From Tetragonia tetragonoides (Eukaryota > Streptophyta > Magnoliopsida > Caryophyllales > Aizoaceae): a DNA stretch of 64,000 bases. Numbering within the stretch: position 1 is the first letter of the stretch; each line of letters opens with the position of its first letter. Below are positions 1 to 11,767 of this stretch, in pieces. The notes beneath the pieces were generated by a model that was given only the letters and a program-made list of their open reading frames with translations, had not been told where the DNA came from and made no database searches. A program made the position numbers and the translations under genes. Where the stretch lies: positions 1,552,501 through 1,616,500 of the forward strand of contig CM076148.1 of assembly GCA_038025085.1 (NCBI GenBank). Direction: 5' to 3'.

Positions 1-1621
1 AGTTTGTCAGATATATCACCCATAAGCACGGGATTAGGCAAAGAAACAAACTAATACATCTTATGTTACAGTTGTTACAGTGAAAGTTCTGTTCGCGCCG
101 AACAGGGAAACTAAACCCACCACAGCTTTGACATTTTCTAATCTTCCCTGAATCTCAATGTCCATTGTGAGGCTATTACCAAACACAACAGTAACTTCTT
201 TTCTTGGGCGAGTTAAACTTGTATTAATATACTTCCTAAGAGGACAATGAGTCCTCAAGAGGAGCCTATTAACAAATCAGCCCAATGAAGCATAATGTGA
301 GTCAGAGGATAACTCCGAAAACATCCGGGCATCCGGCAGCCTTTGCCCACAAAGAAGCTAGATAGACTACCCGATCCCACAACAGGTCAACCAACATAGA
401 AACACCATAGAAGGCTCTCACATTCCTCTCTAACTACATACACCACAGCACCGAAAGAGTAGCATCTTCCACGACACCCTTTTCTCCTCCCTCCCCCTAA
501 TCTCGTCTGCGTAATCTCCATAACAGTATCAGGACACTCCCAATCCACACATAACAAAAAATAACTTACACCAAAGAGCCTGAGCTACCCTACACCTCAA
601 GCCGATGAGTGAAGAGGACTCACTGCAACAAAACATGCACATATCAGGAGACCAGGCTGAATTTGGAACTTCTCCGCTGCTGCATACCATTCCAAACATT
701 TCGTCACAGTTAACCCAAAGTTACCCTCCCAGACAAGTAATAAACATTAAATGGAAGACAAGCCAAAAGTCCTGATGCTCATTTGGCAAAAAATTAACAA
801 CAGAAAGAAAACGGAAGAGAACTCTGGTTTCCTACTCCAATAGTACTCATTCCAAACATCTTGAATTTCTATATCAAGAGTGAGAGCAGAAAAGTCCTGA
901 AATCTAATAGAAATGTGGCAATTAAGTTGCAAAGAGAAGAATGAGCCCGGAAGAAACATGCAGGAAATATCACCTGCCAAGAGCAGAAGACCTAGCTTCT
1001 ATTTTAAGTGTACGGCAATCTCCAGAAATAGTGTAGATGGAGTTTGCATCTGCTAAGCATAATTCTAACACTATTCATTAGTGGTAATGAGACTCCATAC
1101 TGGCAAAAGCACTGCAGTGAGAATTTGCCCCAAAAAATATTTCATTACATACAGGATTGTCATTTCACTCATGCCCACATAGCTTCAAGGTGCATGGTAA
1201 CAAGTCGTATTTGAAGCTTCACACAGTAGGAAAGCATAGAAAGCCACCCAACCTCCCCTCCCAGCCTCCCTAAAAGAAAAAAATATCACTATTGTATCAG
1301 TTGTAAGTATCATGTTCATGGATCAAGTTGACATATTAATGTTTATTTTCTTTTTTTCCCTGTTCTTTTTTGTTGTTGTGTTTTGGGTCCCATAGGCACC
1401 TGGGGACTAGGGTGACAGATATGTCAAAAGATTCCACCGGCCGCAACAAGAATGGCACCCAATGCATAAACATCAATGCACAGCACATACGCACAACACC
1501 TTCAAGGCTTCCTACCAACAACCCCCCTCCCCCCAATCAAAAAATAATAAGAAAAAAAAAGAAAAAAGCAATCATCTTCAAAGAAGGAGGGGGGGGGGGT
1601 GAAATTCCAGAGTCATCCTAC
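1..1621 (-). other. SS3 intron 3 sequence (partial), no further exon seen
   Basis: This stretch follows the donor at 1621-1620 and contains the LINE relic, pyrimidine- and purine-rich runs (a G run near 1591-1599) and no open stretch resembling the rest of the second CBM53 domain or the GT5 domain. It is taken as intron running off the left edge. Confidence 0.6.
320..560 (-). mobile_element. L1-type LINE 3'-end relic in SS3 intron
   Basis: Reading minus, one frame gives WDRVVYLASLWAKAAG, almost the same as the C-terminal ...WEHIVYLASLWAKAAG of the intact LINE ORF2 at 21585-25223. The upstream YVVRRNVRAF corresponds to CTWLERNSRIF of that protein. It is a short, decayed 3' fragment of a related element lying in the intron downstream of the third SS3 coding exon. 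Confidence 0.72.
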
Positions 1622-4600
1622 CTTCAGCATACCACCAGTCACCATCCTCTTCCTCAGATTTGACTAGCCTTGCAACAATTGATAGCCCATCTTGCCAACC
1701 ATTATGACCCCCATGAATCCAAATATCATTTGCTTGAGCAAGAGGACCATAGCCTCGGTTATAATACAAACTAACCAAGTCACCACCTCTAAACTCCGGG
1801 GGCTTGAAAAACCATACATTTTCCAAGGACGGTAAGGCCTTATTCATCAATGCTCTCAGCTGCTCCCTTTCTTTCTCCACTTCTGCTCTAGCCTGCGCTC
1901 GATCAGCTTCATTTGCAGCCTTTTCTTCCTCCCTTCGCCTCTGCTCCTCTGTTTGCCTCTCCCTCTCAGCTTGCTCCCTGGCCAGTTCCTCAAGTTCCCT
2001 ACGTTTCTCCTCAAGCAAGAAATCTTCAAAAGTTAACATGTCCATGCCCCCTTCCACAGTTATCTTGAAATCTTTCTTTTCATTATTGTCATAAACATCT
2101 TTGCCATTAAAGAATACAAAATCTATATTGTATGCTTCCTTGGGAACATGAAGTTGACAAGACCACCAATCACCTTTTAGATGGGTCTTTTCCAATTTTG
2201 TGGTAAATGATCTCCAGCGCCAATCATTAAATGCTCCCATTATCATGACATCTGGTTCATTTTTCAGAGGCGATAGACTTCGATTAAGGAACACTTCCAT
2301 ATACATATCAGGCTTTGCTGTCCCAGGATAGATGAACATTCTGTTGCCTTTTGAGAAATTCTCCTCAGCCAGTTCCTCAAGCACTAGTTTACGCAGAAGT
2401 GCTTCCCTCTCCAACTCCAATTTACGCAAAGAATCTTCCAATTCCTTCACATGACTGGTTATAGTATCTACTGTTTCTGATACCAAAACATCAGTTTCAG
2501 TTACACTTTCAGATTCCATGCTTGGCGAGCTTACCAAATCCAGATTCTCTTGAACACTGACTAAATCCTTCACGTCCCTCTCATCACTGGTGACAGCACC
2601 AGGAGACCTCGTTCCTGATTCCAATACTTCAGTCCCAGTAACATTCTTGTCAGATTCAATACTTTGATAGTTTATTAAAGCCAAATTCTCCTGATAACTT
2701 ACTAAGTCCTTCACTTCTCTCTCATCAGTGTTGATATCATCAGATGAAGACCTTATTTCTGAACCCAACACTTCAGTTTCAGTCCCATTACTGTCAACTT
2801 CAACAGTTTGATAGTTTACCAGTGTCACGTTCTCCTTAATACGTTCCAAATCATTTGCTTCTTTCTCATCACTAACAATGGCAGCAGAACCCCTTATTTC
2901 TGATCCCAACATTTCAGTTTCAGTAACATTCTCATCAACAACGATTTGGTAGTTTCCCACAGTAGCATTCCCTTCAACACCATCTAAATCCTGACCTTCT
3001 AATCTAGTCTGACTAACATCACCGGCACTGCTAGTACCTTCCCCTATAAACCCTCTAACGCTTTGAACTTCCTTCAACAGAATTTGAGTAGAAACTCCCA
3101 CTTCTTGGTTGCCTGGTGATGAACCACCAAACTTTCCGTTCGTAGCACCTGTTTGATGGTTATCAGTTTTATTTGCTTGAGAAGCCTGTGATACCTCTCC
3201 GTCATCAGCACTACTAGATCTAACGTCGGGCACTCTAGTATCGAGCTCGGGATCAGGAGTAACTGAAGTTCTGTTGTCTTCAGCGTCCTTTGGATCCCTC
3301 TTTTGGGAGCCTGTTCCAACTGGAGGTTTTGGTACAAATCCTTTTGGAGCAGGGCCTTTGGACCTAGCTGTTGACCATCTTTTCTGTCTCTTCTTCTTTG
3401 AAAAGTCTAGTGACAAAAACAACCATTGCTAAGACTTTGTGGGAGGACATGGTAAGAAAAACCACAAGTTAAGCTAAAACACAGCAAGAAGGACAACAAG
3501 CACTAACCTCCGGTGGCAGAAAATGGACGGAAAATCCCATTAGCTGGGTACTCTATTTGCCAAGAATAAGACTGGAACAGAAATGCATAAAGTAAGCAGT
3601 CCGTAGTCAACTAATCAATATAAATGACAACCTTAGAAAAAAAATTACAACTCATCCGCTCATCCTGCAATTTGAAATTATCCTAGTCTCTTTATATGAA
3701 AGTAAATGACTGTCAAAGTCAAGAAGATCATTGAAGATTACCAATCAAGGAGCTCAAAGGAGAAGCCCAAAACTGATGACAAATAAACATATACGTCGCC
3801 CACCCTCCATCCCCAAAAATGTACAAAAAATCTAGCCACAGATCAAAAGCATTGCTACAAGAACCACCCACAGAAGCACACTGTATATAACATTAAAAGT
3901 GCAAAATAAAAAAAATACGAGTGCATCAAGTGGAGAAATTTGAAAATTTACAATACAGCAAAAATGCATGGAAATGAAACAGCCTACAACTATAGGATAG
4001 CAAATTGACATGTACATCAACAATAATCAAATGGGCAAGTCTAAATTTCATTGCCCAAAGTACAAAACCATTGAAACAGGAACAACTAACAATAACAACA
4101 ACAGCCTAAGAAGTGTGCTGCCGAGGGTGGGGTCTGGGGAGGTCGAGGTGTACATAGCCTTACCTCCAGTTAGTCACTTAGTAGAGAGGTTGTTTCCAAT
4201 AGAACCACAAAAGCAATGAAAAAGGAATAATTATGAGCAGTAAATCTACTGGGGCGAAGTAAGCAAGTTCAAATTCAAGCCAAAGCACAAGACCAGTTGA
4301 AATAAGAACAACGCCCCAAATCGGCAAAATTCAATTTCGTTGCTAAAGCACAACCCTCTGAAATAAGGGCAACCAAGCAACAAATCCACACTAAACAAAA
4401 ATGGAGTATTCAGAAAGCAGTCCATAATCAATTAATCAGTGCAAATGACAACCATATAACAAAAAATTACAACTCAAAGGCCGATCATGCAATAAATTGT
4501 CCTAAACCTTTTTAGCAGAAGTAATTTACTGTACCAAGTCAAGAAGATCATCAAATGGGCAACTTTGGAAAGTGGACAAAAAGCATCAGAAAACCACAAA

Positions 4601-5086
4601 AATTAAAAACATCACAGCCACTTCCTTCATAGTGGATAGTAATATCAATTACATACTAGTTTTTACTTTTTACATCAAAATTAAATCAAGTGGGCAAGTC
4701 TAAACTTCATTGCCTGAAGCATAGAACAAATAAAATAGGAACAACTAACAGCAGTAAATCCATTGAACAAACTGGGCAAGTTTAAATTTCATGCCAAAGC
4801 ACAAAACTGGTTGAATAATAACAAATATCAACAACAAATCAAATGGGCAAGATTACATTTCATTGCTATAGCCTAAAGCATAAACCTTTATAATAAGGTT
4901 AAACAAGCAACAAATCCACATTGGAAACCAAGTACAAGACAGAAACCTTACTTGAGGGAATTTAGTGGATGGCCTAAAAGAGAACAACCCAGTAAATGGT
5001 CTGAAATTCAAGTGGGCATTTTGCCTAACACTTTGCCTGCACCAAACTGGTCTTGGACTTCTGGGTGCTTGCAAAGTTACTTCCAT
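1622..5086 (-). CDS. SS3: Starch synthase III, chloroplastic, N-terminal part (3 exons, partial gene)
   Basis: Soluble starch synthase III elongates alpha-1,4-glucan chains of amylopectin from ADP-glucose in plastids. Coding exons read on the minus strand are 5086-4952 (start ATG, 45 codons, donor CAA|GTAAGG), 3571-3508 and 3406-1622 (donor GAAG|GTAGG); phases agree across both junctions. The N-terminus is rich in Arg and Ser like a transit peptide. After it comes an Arg/Lys-rich stretch with the family-typical SKGPAPKGFVPKPP, then a long acidic linker with tandem repeats, a coiled-coil-like ELEDSLRKLELEREALLRKL, a first starch-binding CBM53 domain (MIMGAFNDWRWRSFTTKL, GDWWSCQLHVPKEAY, DFVFFNGKDVYDNN), a charged Glu/Arg helix, and the start of a second CBM53 (NDIWIHGGHNGWQDGLSIV, GDWWYAEG). 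This order matches my memory of potato SSIII. The third CBM and the GT5 catalytic domain must lie beyond position 1; no further exon was found in 1-1620. Confidence 0.93.
2470..2975 (-). repeat. Coding tandem repeat in the SS3 linker, about 3.5 units of 44-47 codons
   Basis: Within exon 3 of the starch synthase gene the translation repeats a unit containing N(Y/S)xx, then TETE(M/V)LGSEIR or TGTEVLESGTR, then (S/T)DE(K/R)(E/D)xxDL. Successive units start near 2965, 2835, 2695 and 2555, and the last is incomplete. The units are acidic and of low complexity, and the reading frame stays open through all of them. I recall no such regular array in potato SSIII, so it may be lineage-specific. Confidence 0.75.
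3590..4940. repeat. Internal duplication and short degenerate repeats in SS3 intron 1
   Basis: The stretch 3600-3755 (AATGACAACC, ATTACAACTCATCC, GTCAAGAAGATCAT) recurs as 4427-4560 (AATGACAACC, ATTACAACTCAAAGG, GTCAAGAAGATCAT), an offset of about 825 bases. In addition a GGGCAAGTxTAAATTTCATTG motif followed by AAAGCA and AACAAC recurs near 4029, 4691, 4771 and 4846, with weaker copies near 4255 and 4325. Confidence 0.7.
4085..4210 (-). mobile_element. tRNA-type SINE 3' part, (TTG)n tail, Au/TS-like
   Basis: The plus strand shows CAA-rich sequence, then GGGGTCTGGGGAGGTCGAGG, TGTACATAGCCTTACC and TTAGTAGAGAGGTTGTTTCC. The complement therefore ends in GGTAAGG...CCCCAGACCCC followed by a TTG-rich tail, the hallmark of the Au/TS group of plant SINEs. 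It sits in SS3 intron 1. I could not find a clean target-site duplication. Confidence 0.7.
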
Positions 5087-8000
5087 GGCTGCCCTCCAGT
5101 TCTTGTTCTCTCTCCTCTATCTATCACTCTTCCCGAAGTTTTTTTTCTTCTTCAATCAGCACCCCAACATCCCCCTCTGATCAGTCATTGATTTTCGAAA
5201 ACCAGTGGGGTGCAATAAAATATTTTTAGTGATTTCATGAATTTATTGTTTAGTTAAAATTGAAATAAAATACAATAATAATATCATAATACAGCCATAG
5301 AGGCCAAATTTGGCTAGTAGTAGCCCCTGGTGTTCTCTTGCTCAGTGGAAATATCAGTCATGACCTTAGAATTTGAGCCATAAGTTGCAGTTTTATCTTG
5401 AGTTCTACAATGTATGTGTATGTTCAATCTTCACCGTTGCTTTCTCTGGATTGTAGCTGATCATTAATATGGATGGATCAGATTTAGGTCTTTTACTCTT
5501 TTCTAAATAAGATCTTGGGTGTAATAGTGGTGTATGTGTAACACATTGGTAAAGGGGTATCCTTGTTTCTACCCAGTAGTAGTATAAAATGTCGCCTCGA
5601 AAGATAGTTAAAGAAAAAGGAAGCGATATAAGACCGTTCCATAGTGAGATGAGGTGATTTTTATGATAGATAAAGGTGACTTTTTTCCACAAGTCACTTT
5701 TGTTTTTTCACAGAAATCACTCCATCCCACTGTGGAATGATCTTATAAGTTTTTTGTAAAAAGGAATTGACTTGTAGGTCGTTAATACTGTACCTTGTGA
5801 TATGTTATGTTCGACCTCTCATCTTTATTAGGTAAACAAATAACCAGTTATTGTACTGGTCCCGTTGAGCACCGTCAAGGTAACTATAGTTTCTACAGAA
5901 AAATTACAACTTATAAGTACAACATCGAAGTCATGACCTTGTTTTGCAAAATTACTTGGGAGTTGGGAGTAAGTTTGACACTACTTGACCACTACCTTAA
6001 AAATCATTTTCTTGGTTAAACATATTGGTTAAGCGTGTATGCAAGTATATGATATATAGAGTACTCGTGTAATGTTCGTAGTTTGTGATACTGTTGTATA
6101 AGTACATGATTTATCAAGTACAACTCAAATATAGTAGTTGTTGGTTCCTCTATCAATAACTTTACAAATATTTATGAATAATGTGGCTTTGAAAATACAT
6201 CATTATTTCTTTTTTAAAAAAAAGGAGAAAATCTTTAAAAATGGGGGGAAAGGGCGTTAAAATAAGGCAGGAAAATAAAACATAACTGTACAAACCGGGG
6301 GGGGGGGGTTGACATGTCTAATGAGAAAGTGCCAAGTGGCACTGAAGGTCGTTATCATGGTTCAATAACAGTAGTGCAAAACTGCAAATGTCATTTGGAC
6401 GATTCTATGGACTGTAGATTTTCAGCATTCTAATTTGTCGATTGTCTTCTTATGTTGGTCGCTTTTTGATCTGAAAAACATCATTCCTTTCTTTATCAAT
6501 TTCCAAAATTGTATGTTTAAACTTTAAAGTGTTAGAAAAAAATAAAGTTAATCATTCATTTAAATCTTTGGCTCTATAACCAATAGTGTGGAGTGGTAGG
6601 GACTCATCCACCTTTAACTAAGATCGAGGATCTGAATTTTATGTTGGGCATGTGATTGATGGTGAATACTCCTGGTAAAGCGGGTGTGAGTCAAAAAAAT
6701 AAATTACGTTGTCTATCAACATCTTCCGAATTTGAGATGAAAATAATAAACCCTAATGTGATTGTTCCATACAATTTTTTGTTGTCAAGAGATTGTTTAT
6801 CCACTTTACCTCTTTTTAAATAACTATGTTCAACCATCATATTCTCCTATTAAACTATTCTCTTTTTAGTGACCAATGAAGACTCATGCCCTTGTTCATC
6901 GGCATGGTCTCTGTCACAACCTTTGTCAACAGTCCTGCAATTAATCGGCAATCGATCTTTGCTTTTGCCCTCCTCCTTCTATTGTATTATACATTTATTC
7001 CACTTCTATCTCACTTTCGCATTTTACGACTTCTTTATCCGACCAACATTATATCCTTGTTCATGTATAGGATTTCATATCGTCGTCTACATTGTTGCTT
7101 TCTATTTCAATTTTTTCGTGGGAATGTTGAATTGTTTTCTCAACTTCGCTTACCATCATGCACCGACTTCTCAATCTATCCTCTTAAGGGACAAGGAGAG
7201 AGAGACTCTCACTAGTCACCACCCCTTTCATATCTCTTTGCACTCATTTCGCCTCGAATTTTGGCCATGTTAATGATTGATGATCCTAGTATGTTTCCAT
7301 TTGTAGGTCAAACTTTGGCCATGTTTGGATTATATAATGGCTTCACGCCCCATCTTCATCTGTGTTTTTCCACTAATTTTGTTCACCATCACATCTAGTT
7401 TACTACCACTATAATTTAGTGGACTGGTGTAAGAGGCTCATAGAGGTAGTAAAAAAATAGATTATCTACCATTACTAGCTATCATATCCAGGATGTTGTA
7501 ATACTGGTTGACCATCGCCTTCAACATGCATGTTGTGTCACCACTTGCCCACGTCATCTTTTTAATTAGTTTTAGCCACATGGAACCCTTTTTTGTATTT
7601 AGCTTCGCCATATGTCTTTTGGATTGCGATCACGTGATTTGTGATGAATGATGATGTATGGTTAGTATTTTCTTTTTTTAATTTAAAATATAATTTTATC
7701 CTTTAGCGTTGTAAGGTAATCGTAACTCACATCACGATTGAAATTTTAGGAGCCATTAAATTTGGATTCATAATTACTTGTCCTCTTGTCCACACCACAT
7801 TTTAAGGATACAAATAGATTTTAATTACTTATACATTTCGAAACCCATTAAACTTTATAACACAAAAAAAAAAAAAAAAACCCATTAAACCTTAACAATC
7901 ATAAAATTCCATACCTATTAACTTAGGGCTATTATCCTTAAATTACAATCCTCATCAATATGACAAACCTCGTTTTTTTTTTTTGCCAAGCAAAAAAAAA

Positions 8001-8264
8001 AAAAAAATCACAAACTTAAGGGCTTAAGGCTAGACCTAGAGTTGTAAGAATAATGAGAGAATCTCCATTCTCCCCCTCAAAACTCAAATCTTCAAACCCT
8101 AATCCCGCCCTCTACACACACCCATTTCCCGCCTCTCTCTCTCTCTCAACTCTACCACCCCCACATTCTCTCTCTTAAATCTCTCTCCCAATCTCTCCAT
8201 TTTTCATCCACCCACCCCAAGAAGGCCAAAAACCCTCTTTCTCTCTCCTCTCAAATCCACCATT
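5087..8264. other. Intergenic region between SS3 and the small gene at 8265
   Basis: The left end should hold the SS3 promoter and 5' leader on the minus strand. The rest is AT-rich, with poly-A/T runs near 6220, 7865 and 7975 and a G run near 6298-6308. The open frames at 6869-7273 and 6886-7215 are Phe/Leu-rich, overlap each other and resemble nothing I know. I see no convincing gene. Confidence 0.5.
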
Positions 8265-8573
8265 ATGAGATCCAAAACCTTCCAAAGATCATCATCACCC
8301 ACAGAACCCTCGTACACCAAATACCTAAGACCAGGAGCTTTAGCCCAACTCAGAGACTCAAAGAAGCTCATGACAACTATCAAACGCCCTCAGATCTGCT
8401 TCAACAACATCCAAATGGACCATCTTGCACCTGATTATTCTAACCTAAGTTCGCCATTAATGGAGGTTGGTCTAATTCCTTGCTTTCCTCACAGAACTCC
8501 TCACCGCCCTCGTTGTCTTCGCCGTAAACAGCTCGCCGCTGTTGCCCCCATTTTTACCCCCTCTCAATCATAG
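8265..8573 (+). CDS. Small conserved plant protein of unknown function, 102 aa
   Basis: This 102-residue basic protein begins MRSKTFQRSSSPTEPSYTKY and continues LRPGALAQLRDSKKL. The Lys-Tyr-Leu-(R/K)-Pro-Gly-Ala-Leu-Ala-x-(L/I)-Arg-Asp-Ser core is, as I recall, shared by a set of uncharacterised small angiosperm proteins. It has no membrane segment or signal peptide; the C-terminus is Pro/Arg/His-rich. A strongly CT-rich stretch at about 8136-8255, typical of a plant 5' leader, runs right up to the ATG, which supports this start. The gene appears to be a single exon. Its function is unknown, and the family assignment comes from memory of the motif only. Confidence 0.75.
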   Translation: MRSKTFQRSSSPTEPSYTKYLRPGALAQLRDSKKLMTTIKRPQICFNNIQMDHLAPDYSNLSSPLMEVGLIPCFPHRTPHRPRCLRRKQLAAVAPIFTPSQS

Positions 8574-8794
8574 AATTCTGAGAAATGGGTTTTTGTTTTT
8601 TTGATTTTATTTTTGTGGGTTTTTGTTGGAATTAAGAGAATGAGAGAAAAGATTGTACAACGGGATATATATGTTGTTCTTATAAAAGTTTTGGGTATCT
8701 ACTGTTTTTGGTTATGGGTTTATTAAATAAAGCAATGACTAATACTCAATTTTGGGTTTTGAATTACTTGGCTGATGTGAGTATTTATTAAGTA

Positions 8795-9560
8795 TGATTT
8801 ATTGATAGATTGATGCTACTGAGTGGTTTCAATGAAAGAGTTAATTAGTCCCCATCAAGTGTTTGTTGCAATTTATTTGATCATTATTGTGAGTCTTATT
8901 GATGATCTAGCATAGGTTTATTTATAGATTGATGCTAATGAATTATGCCCATCAAGGGTTTGTTGCAGTTATTTGATCATTATTGTTATACACTTAATTG
9001 ATGATCTATAATAGGTTTTGTATTTTCTCCTTTGCTATGTTTGGAAAATCCTGTTTCATTGGTTAATCACTAGGCATTTCAATGAATTGCTACTCTATTG
9101 AAAAGGGTTCTCTTTGTAAATGTTGGCCCTTGAATGTTACACTGATTTGTGTGCTTGCTTTGGTTGAATGATCATTTGTTGATAGTTCATTGTGTGTTGT
9201 GTGTTGTCAATTCGTTATGTGATCCTTTTGCGATTATTTGAGAGCAACATGTAGATCTTTAGATAGGAAGTGAGCCAGAGAACAAGCTTGAAGCTCACTT
9301 GATCCCTTATTGTAGCATTGTGACTTTGTGAGGCACACTTATTGAAGGCACTTAACATCAATATACTATCAATTAATCACACTCATTGATGATCTAATGT
9401 AGTTTAGGTTCTGTATTTGCTCCTCTACAAGGTTAGGAAATCCTGTTCCATTCATTAATCACTAGCCATTCAGTAAGTTGCTTATCCATTGAGAAAGAAT
9501 GGTGTTTGTCCATGTTGGGCCTTGAGTGTTTTTTGTGTGCTCACTCGCTGCTCATTATCG
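8795..9560. repeat. Imperfect direct repeats downstream of the 8265 gene
   Basis: Two consecutive segments, about 8798-8913 and 8918-9012, share TAGATTGATGCTA, CCCATCAAG, GTTTGTTGCA, TTTGATCATTATTGT and TTGATGATCTA. The segment at 9000-9145 (GATGATCTA, AAATCCTGTTxCATT, TTAATCACTAG, GTTGG) recurs at 9385-9530. The array is non-coding. Confidence 0.7.
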
Positions 9561-10415
9561 TCGAATTGTCACTTGGTAATTGTGCATTTTGTGCTCTCTG
9601 TGGTTATGCTGCCGCCGTAGTGTTTGCCTCATCTGGTTGTTTTACTTGAAGAACCATTTCATGTGCAAATTCAACCTGTTTATTGGTATCCCGTCTATCT
9701 CACTATCCTAGTTTAATAAACTATCTTCAACCTTGGTTAAGTAACCTCTCTGCTTAGAAACTTCCCTACCTGCAAGACTGTTAGTAGAAAATGGAAGATG
9801 ATTCTTTTTTCTGACATCCCACTTACTGGTTTGCTACGCCTGCAACCAGATGGACTGGTCGAGTAATTGATCACGCATTCTGCAAAGTGAGGACATACAT
9901 GCCCAATTGCCCATGCAATGAATCTCCATGATCAATGTATAGCTTCTTAATAAAGAAATTTGTGTTTTGCAATTGTTGATCAGCATTTCTGTATATTCAG
10001 CATTAGTGAATAGGAGACCCAGAAATCGTTAGGCTTTCTCGACCCAACTTAAGTCAGCTACGTATATGCAACGAATACTCCATCAAAATTCAAACACTCA
10101 GAACATATAGAAACCCAGGAGGGAAGATCCAAATTAATAAAAAGCCAGCTCTCCTTGCACACAGTTTGTGCACATACCACTGTTATATTCATAATTACAA
10201 ATATTTGAAATGATCTAAATAACTAAATGTCTCTGCATTTGATTTCTGTTCATTAAATTATTATCCAAAATACATATCCATATTTATACCAACAAATTAC
10301 AAGTGGGGATAGCCGAAAAATTATATAGTAAAAAGAGCAAAAGGAGAAACAGACCAATAATTATGGAGAAAAACTCAGTGAGTGATGACTGATGAACTAA
10401 TTAAGCAGCCACACT
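9561..10415. other. Intergenic, no gene seen
   Basis: AT-rich sequence between the direct repeats and the ATPC stop codon. It should contain the ATPC 3' UTR near its right end (minus strand). I saw no open reading frame with recognisable content. Confidence 0.5.
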
Positions 10416-11501
10416 CTAAACCAAGGCATTAGCACCAGCAACAATCTCCAAGATCTCCCCAGTAATCTTAGCTTGACGCTGCCTGTTATACACCTGAGAC
10501 AATGTCTTCTTCAACTCAACAGCATTATCCGTGGCGTTACTCATGGCAGTCATCCTAGCTGCAAGCTCACTCGCGAGCGACTCCTGTAACGCCCTCAGAA
10601 TCTGACTATTCAGATACAATGGGAGCAAAGCATCCAAAATCTGAACAGGGTCCTGCTCAAACTCTAAGATAGGTGAAAAAGCCGGAGTCTCTTGTCTGAC
10701 GACGTCTCGCTCCACAGTAAGCTTCCCTTCCTTAGTAGTAAGCCTAAAGAGCTCATCTTCAGCTGCATCAACACAGTTCCCATTAATGTCACAGATTTCT
10801 CCCTTAGGAGAAAGTGGCAAGAGGGTGTGAATTACAGGTTCAGCTTTCACCAGTGACACAAACTTAGTGTAAAGAAGCTCCACTTTGTCAACTTCCTCAC
10901 TAATAAATAGTGAAAAGACATCATCAGCTATTGCTTGTGCTTCTTTGGATGTCGGCAAGTTAGACCCTTCCATGGACCGGTCGACTGGGATCCATGGTCG
11001 ACGTAGGAAGTAGGAGTTACCCTTCTTACCTACACTGATGATGGTGTATTCAAGGCCAAGGTCTTTAAGTTCTCTGATTCTCTGCTCAGCTTTCTTAAGG
11101 ATGTAGTTGTTGTAACCTCCACATAAGCCACGGTCACCTGTAATGACAACGAGGGCGACTTTCTTAACAGGTCGAACCTTGGTTATAGGGACGTCTACGT
11201 CCTCAGTTTGGAGCTGCTCATTGATGTTGTATAGGACGGATACCAGGGTTTCGGAGAAGGGGCGTCCGTTGACAACGTTTTCTTGTGCACGACGGACCTT
11301 AGCCGCGGCCACAAGCTTCATAGCTTCTGTGATCTTTTGAGTGTTTTTGACGGATCCAATGCGGTCTCTGAGCTCTCGGAGACCGCATTGGATTGTGGAT
11401 GGGGCGGAGGACGCGGTGGATGGCGGAGTTGGGGCGGTTTGGGTGGCTGTAGGGAGCTGAAAGCGGCTCACCGAGGAGCTGAAAGAGAGAGAGCATGCCA
11501 T
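10416..11501 (-). CDS. ATPC: ATP synthase gamma subunit, chloroplastic (CF1 gamma)
   Basis: This is the rotating central stalk of thylakoid ATP synthase, coupling proton flow through CF0 to catalysis in CF1. The 361-residue single-exon ORF begins with a Ser/Thr/Pro-rich transit peptide (MACSLSFSSSVSRFQLPT, spinach-like). The mature N-terminal helix has RELRDRIGSVKNTQKITEAM, then VVITGDRGLCGGYNN, and the C-terminal helix has LASELAARMTAMSNATDNA and RQAKITGEILEIVAGANAL. The plastid-specific redox insert is present: EICDINGNC contains the two cysteines that thioredoxin reduces in the light to activate the enzyme. Length is normal for the family, with no frame damage. The stop TAG is at 10416-10418. 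Confidence 0.97.
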   Translation of the reverse strand: MACSLSFSSSVSRFQLPTATQTAPTPPSTASSAPSTIQCGLRELRDRIGSVKNTQKITEAMKLVAAAKVRRAQENVVNGRPFSETLVSVLYNINEQLQTEDVDVPITKVRPVKKVALVVITGDRGLCGGYNNYILKKAEQRIRELKDLGLEYTIISVGKKGNSYFLRRPWIPVDRSMEGSNLPTSKEAQAIADDVFSLFISEEVDKVELLYTKFVSLVKAEPVIHTLLPLSPKGEICDINGNCVDAAEDELFRLTTKEGKLTVERDVVRQETPAFSPILEFEQDPVQILDALLPLYLNSQILRALQESLASELAARMTAMSNATDNAVELKKTLSQVYNRQRQAKITGEILEIVAGANALV

Positions 11502-11760
11502 TTTGGGAGGGACTAATTGGAGAGGTAGAGCTGCTTAGGCTAGGCTCTCTCTAAGGGAAGTGAAAATGGTGGGATTCTGTTAGGAAGATAATGTTATCTG
11601 AGTGTGTGAATGAGAGGATGGTTTGTTGTTTTGGTGGGGGTGTGAATTGTGATGTGGAAGAAAGGAGGGAAATGAGAGGTTGAGAGAATGGATGAGGTTT
11701 GTGTTGTTTGTGTAGGGGATAAGGGGAGAGAAGATTTAGACCATTGGAGATTTTGAGGGT

Positions 11761-11767
11761 TAAATAA
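11761..11767 (-). promoter_or_regulatory. Possible TATA-like box of ATPC
   Basis: On the minus strand the sequence reads TATTTAA about 260 nt upstream of the ATPC start codon, followed by a long CT- and CA-rich leader typical of plant 5' UTRs. This is only a sequence resemblance. Confidence 0.3.

Noticed and set aside
6869..7273. 134-aa plus ORF, Phe/Leu/His-rich
   Set aside because: Two overlapping frames of similar length, no motif, no leader or splice context; probably chance.
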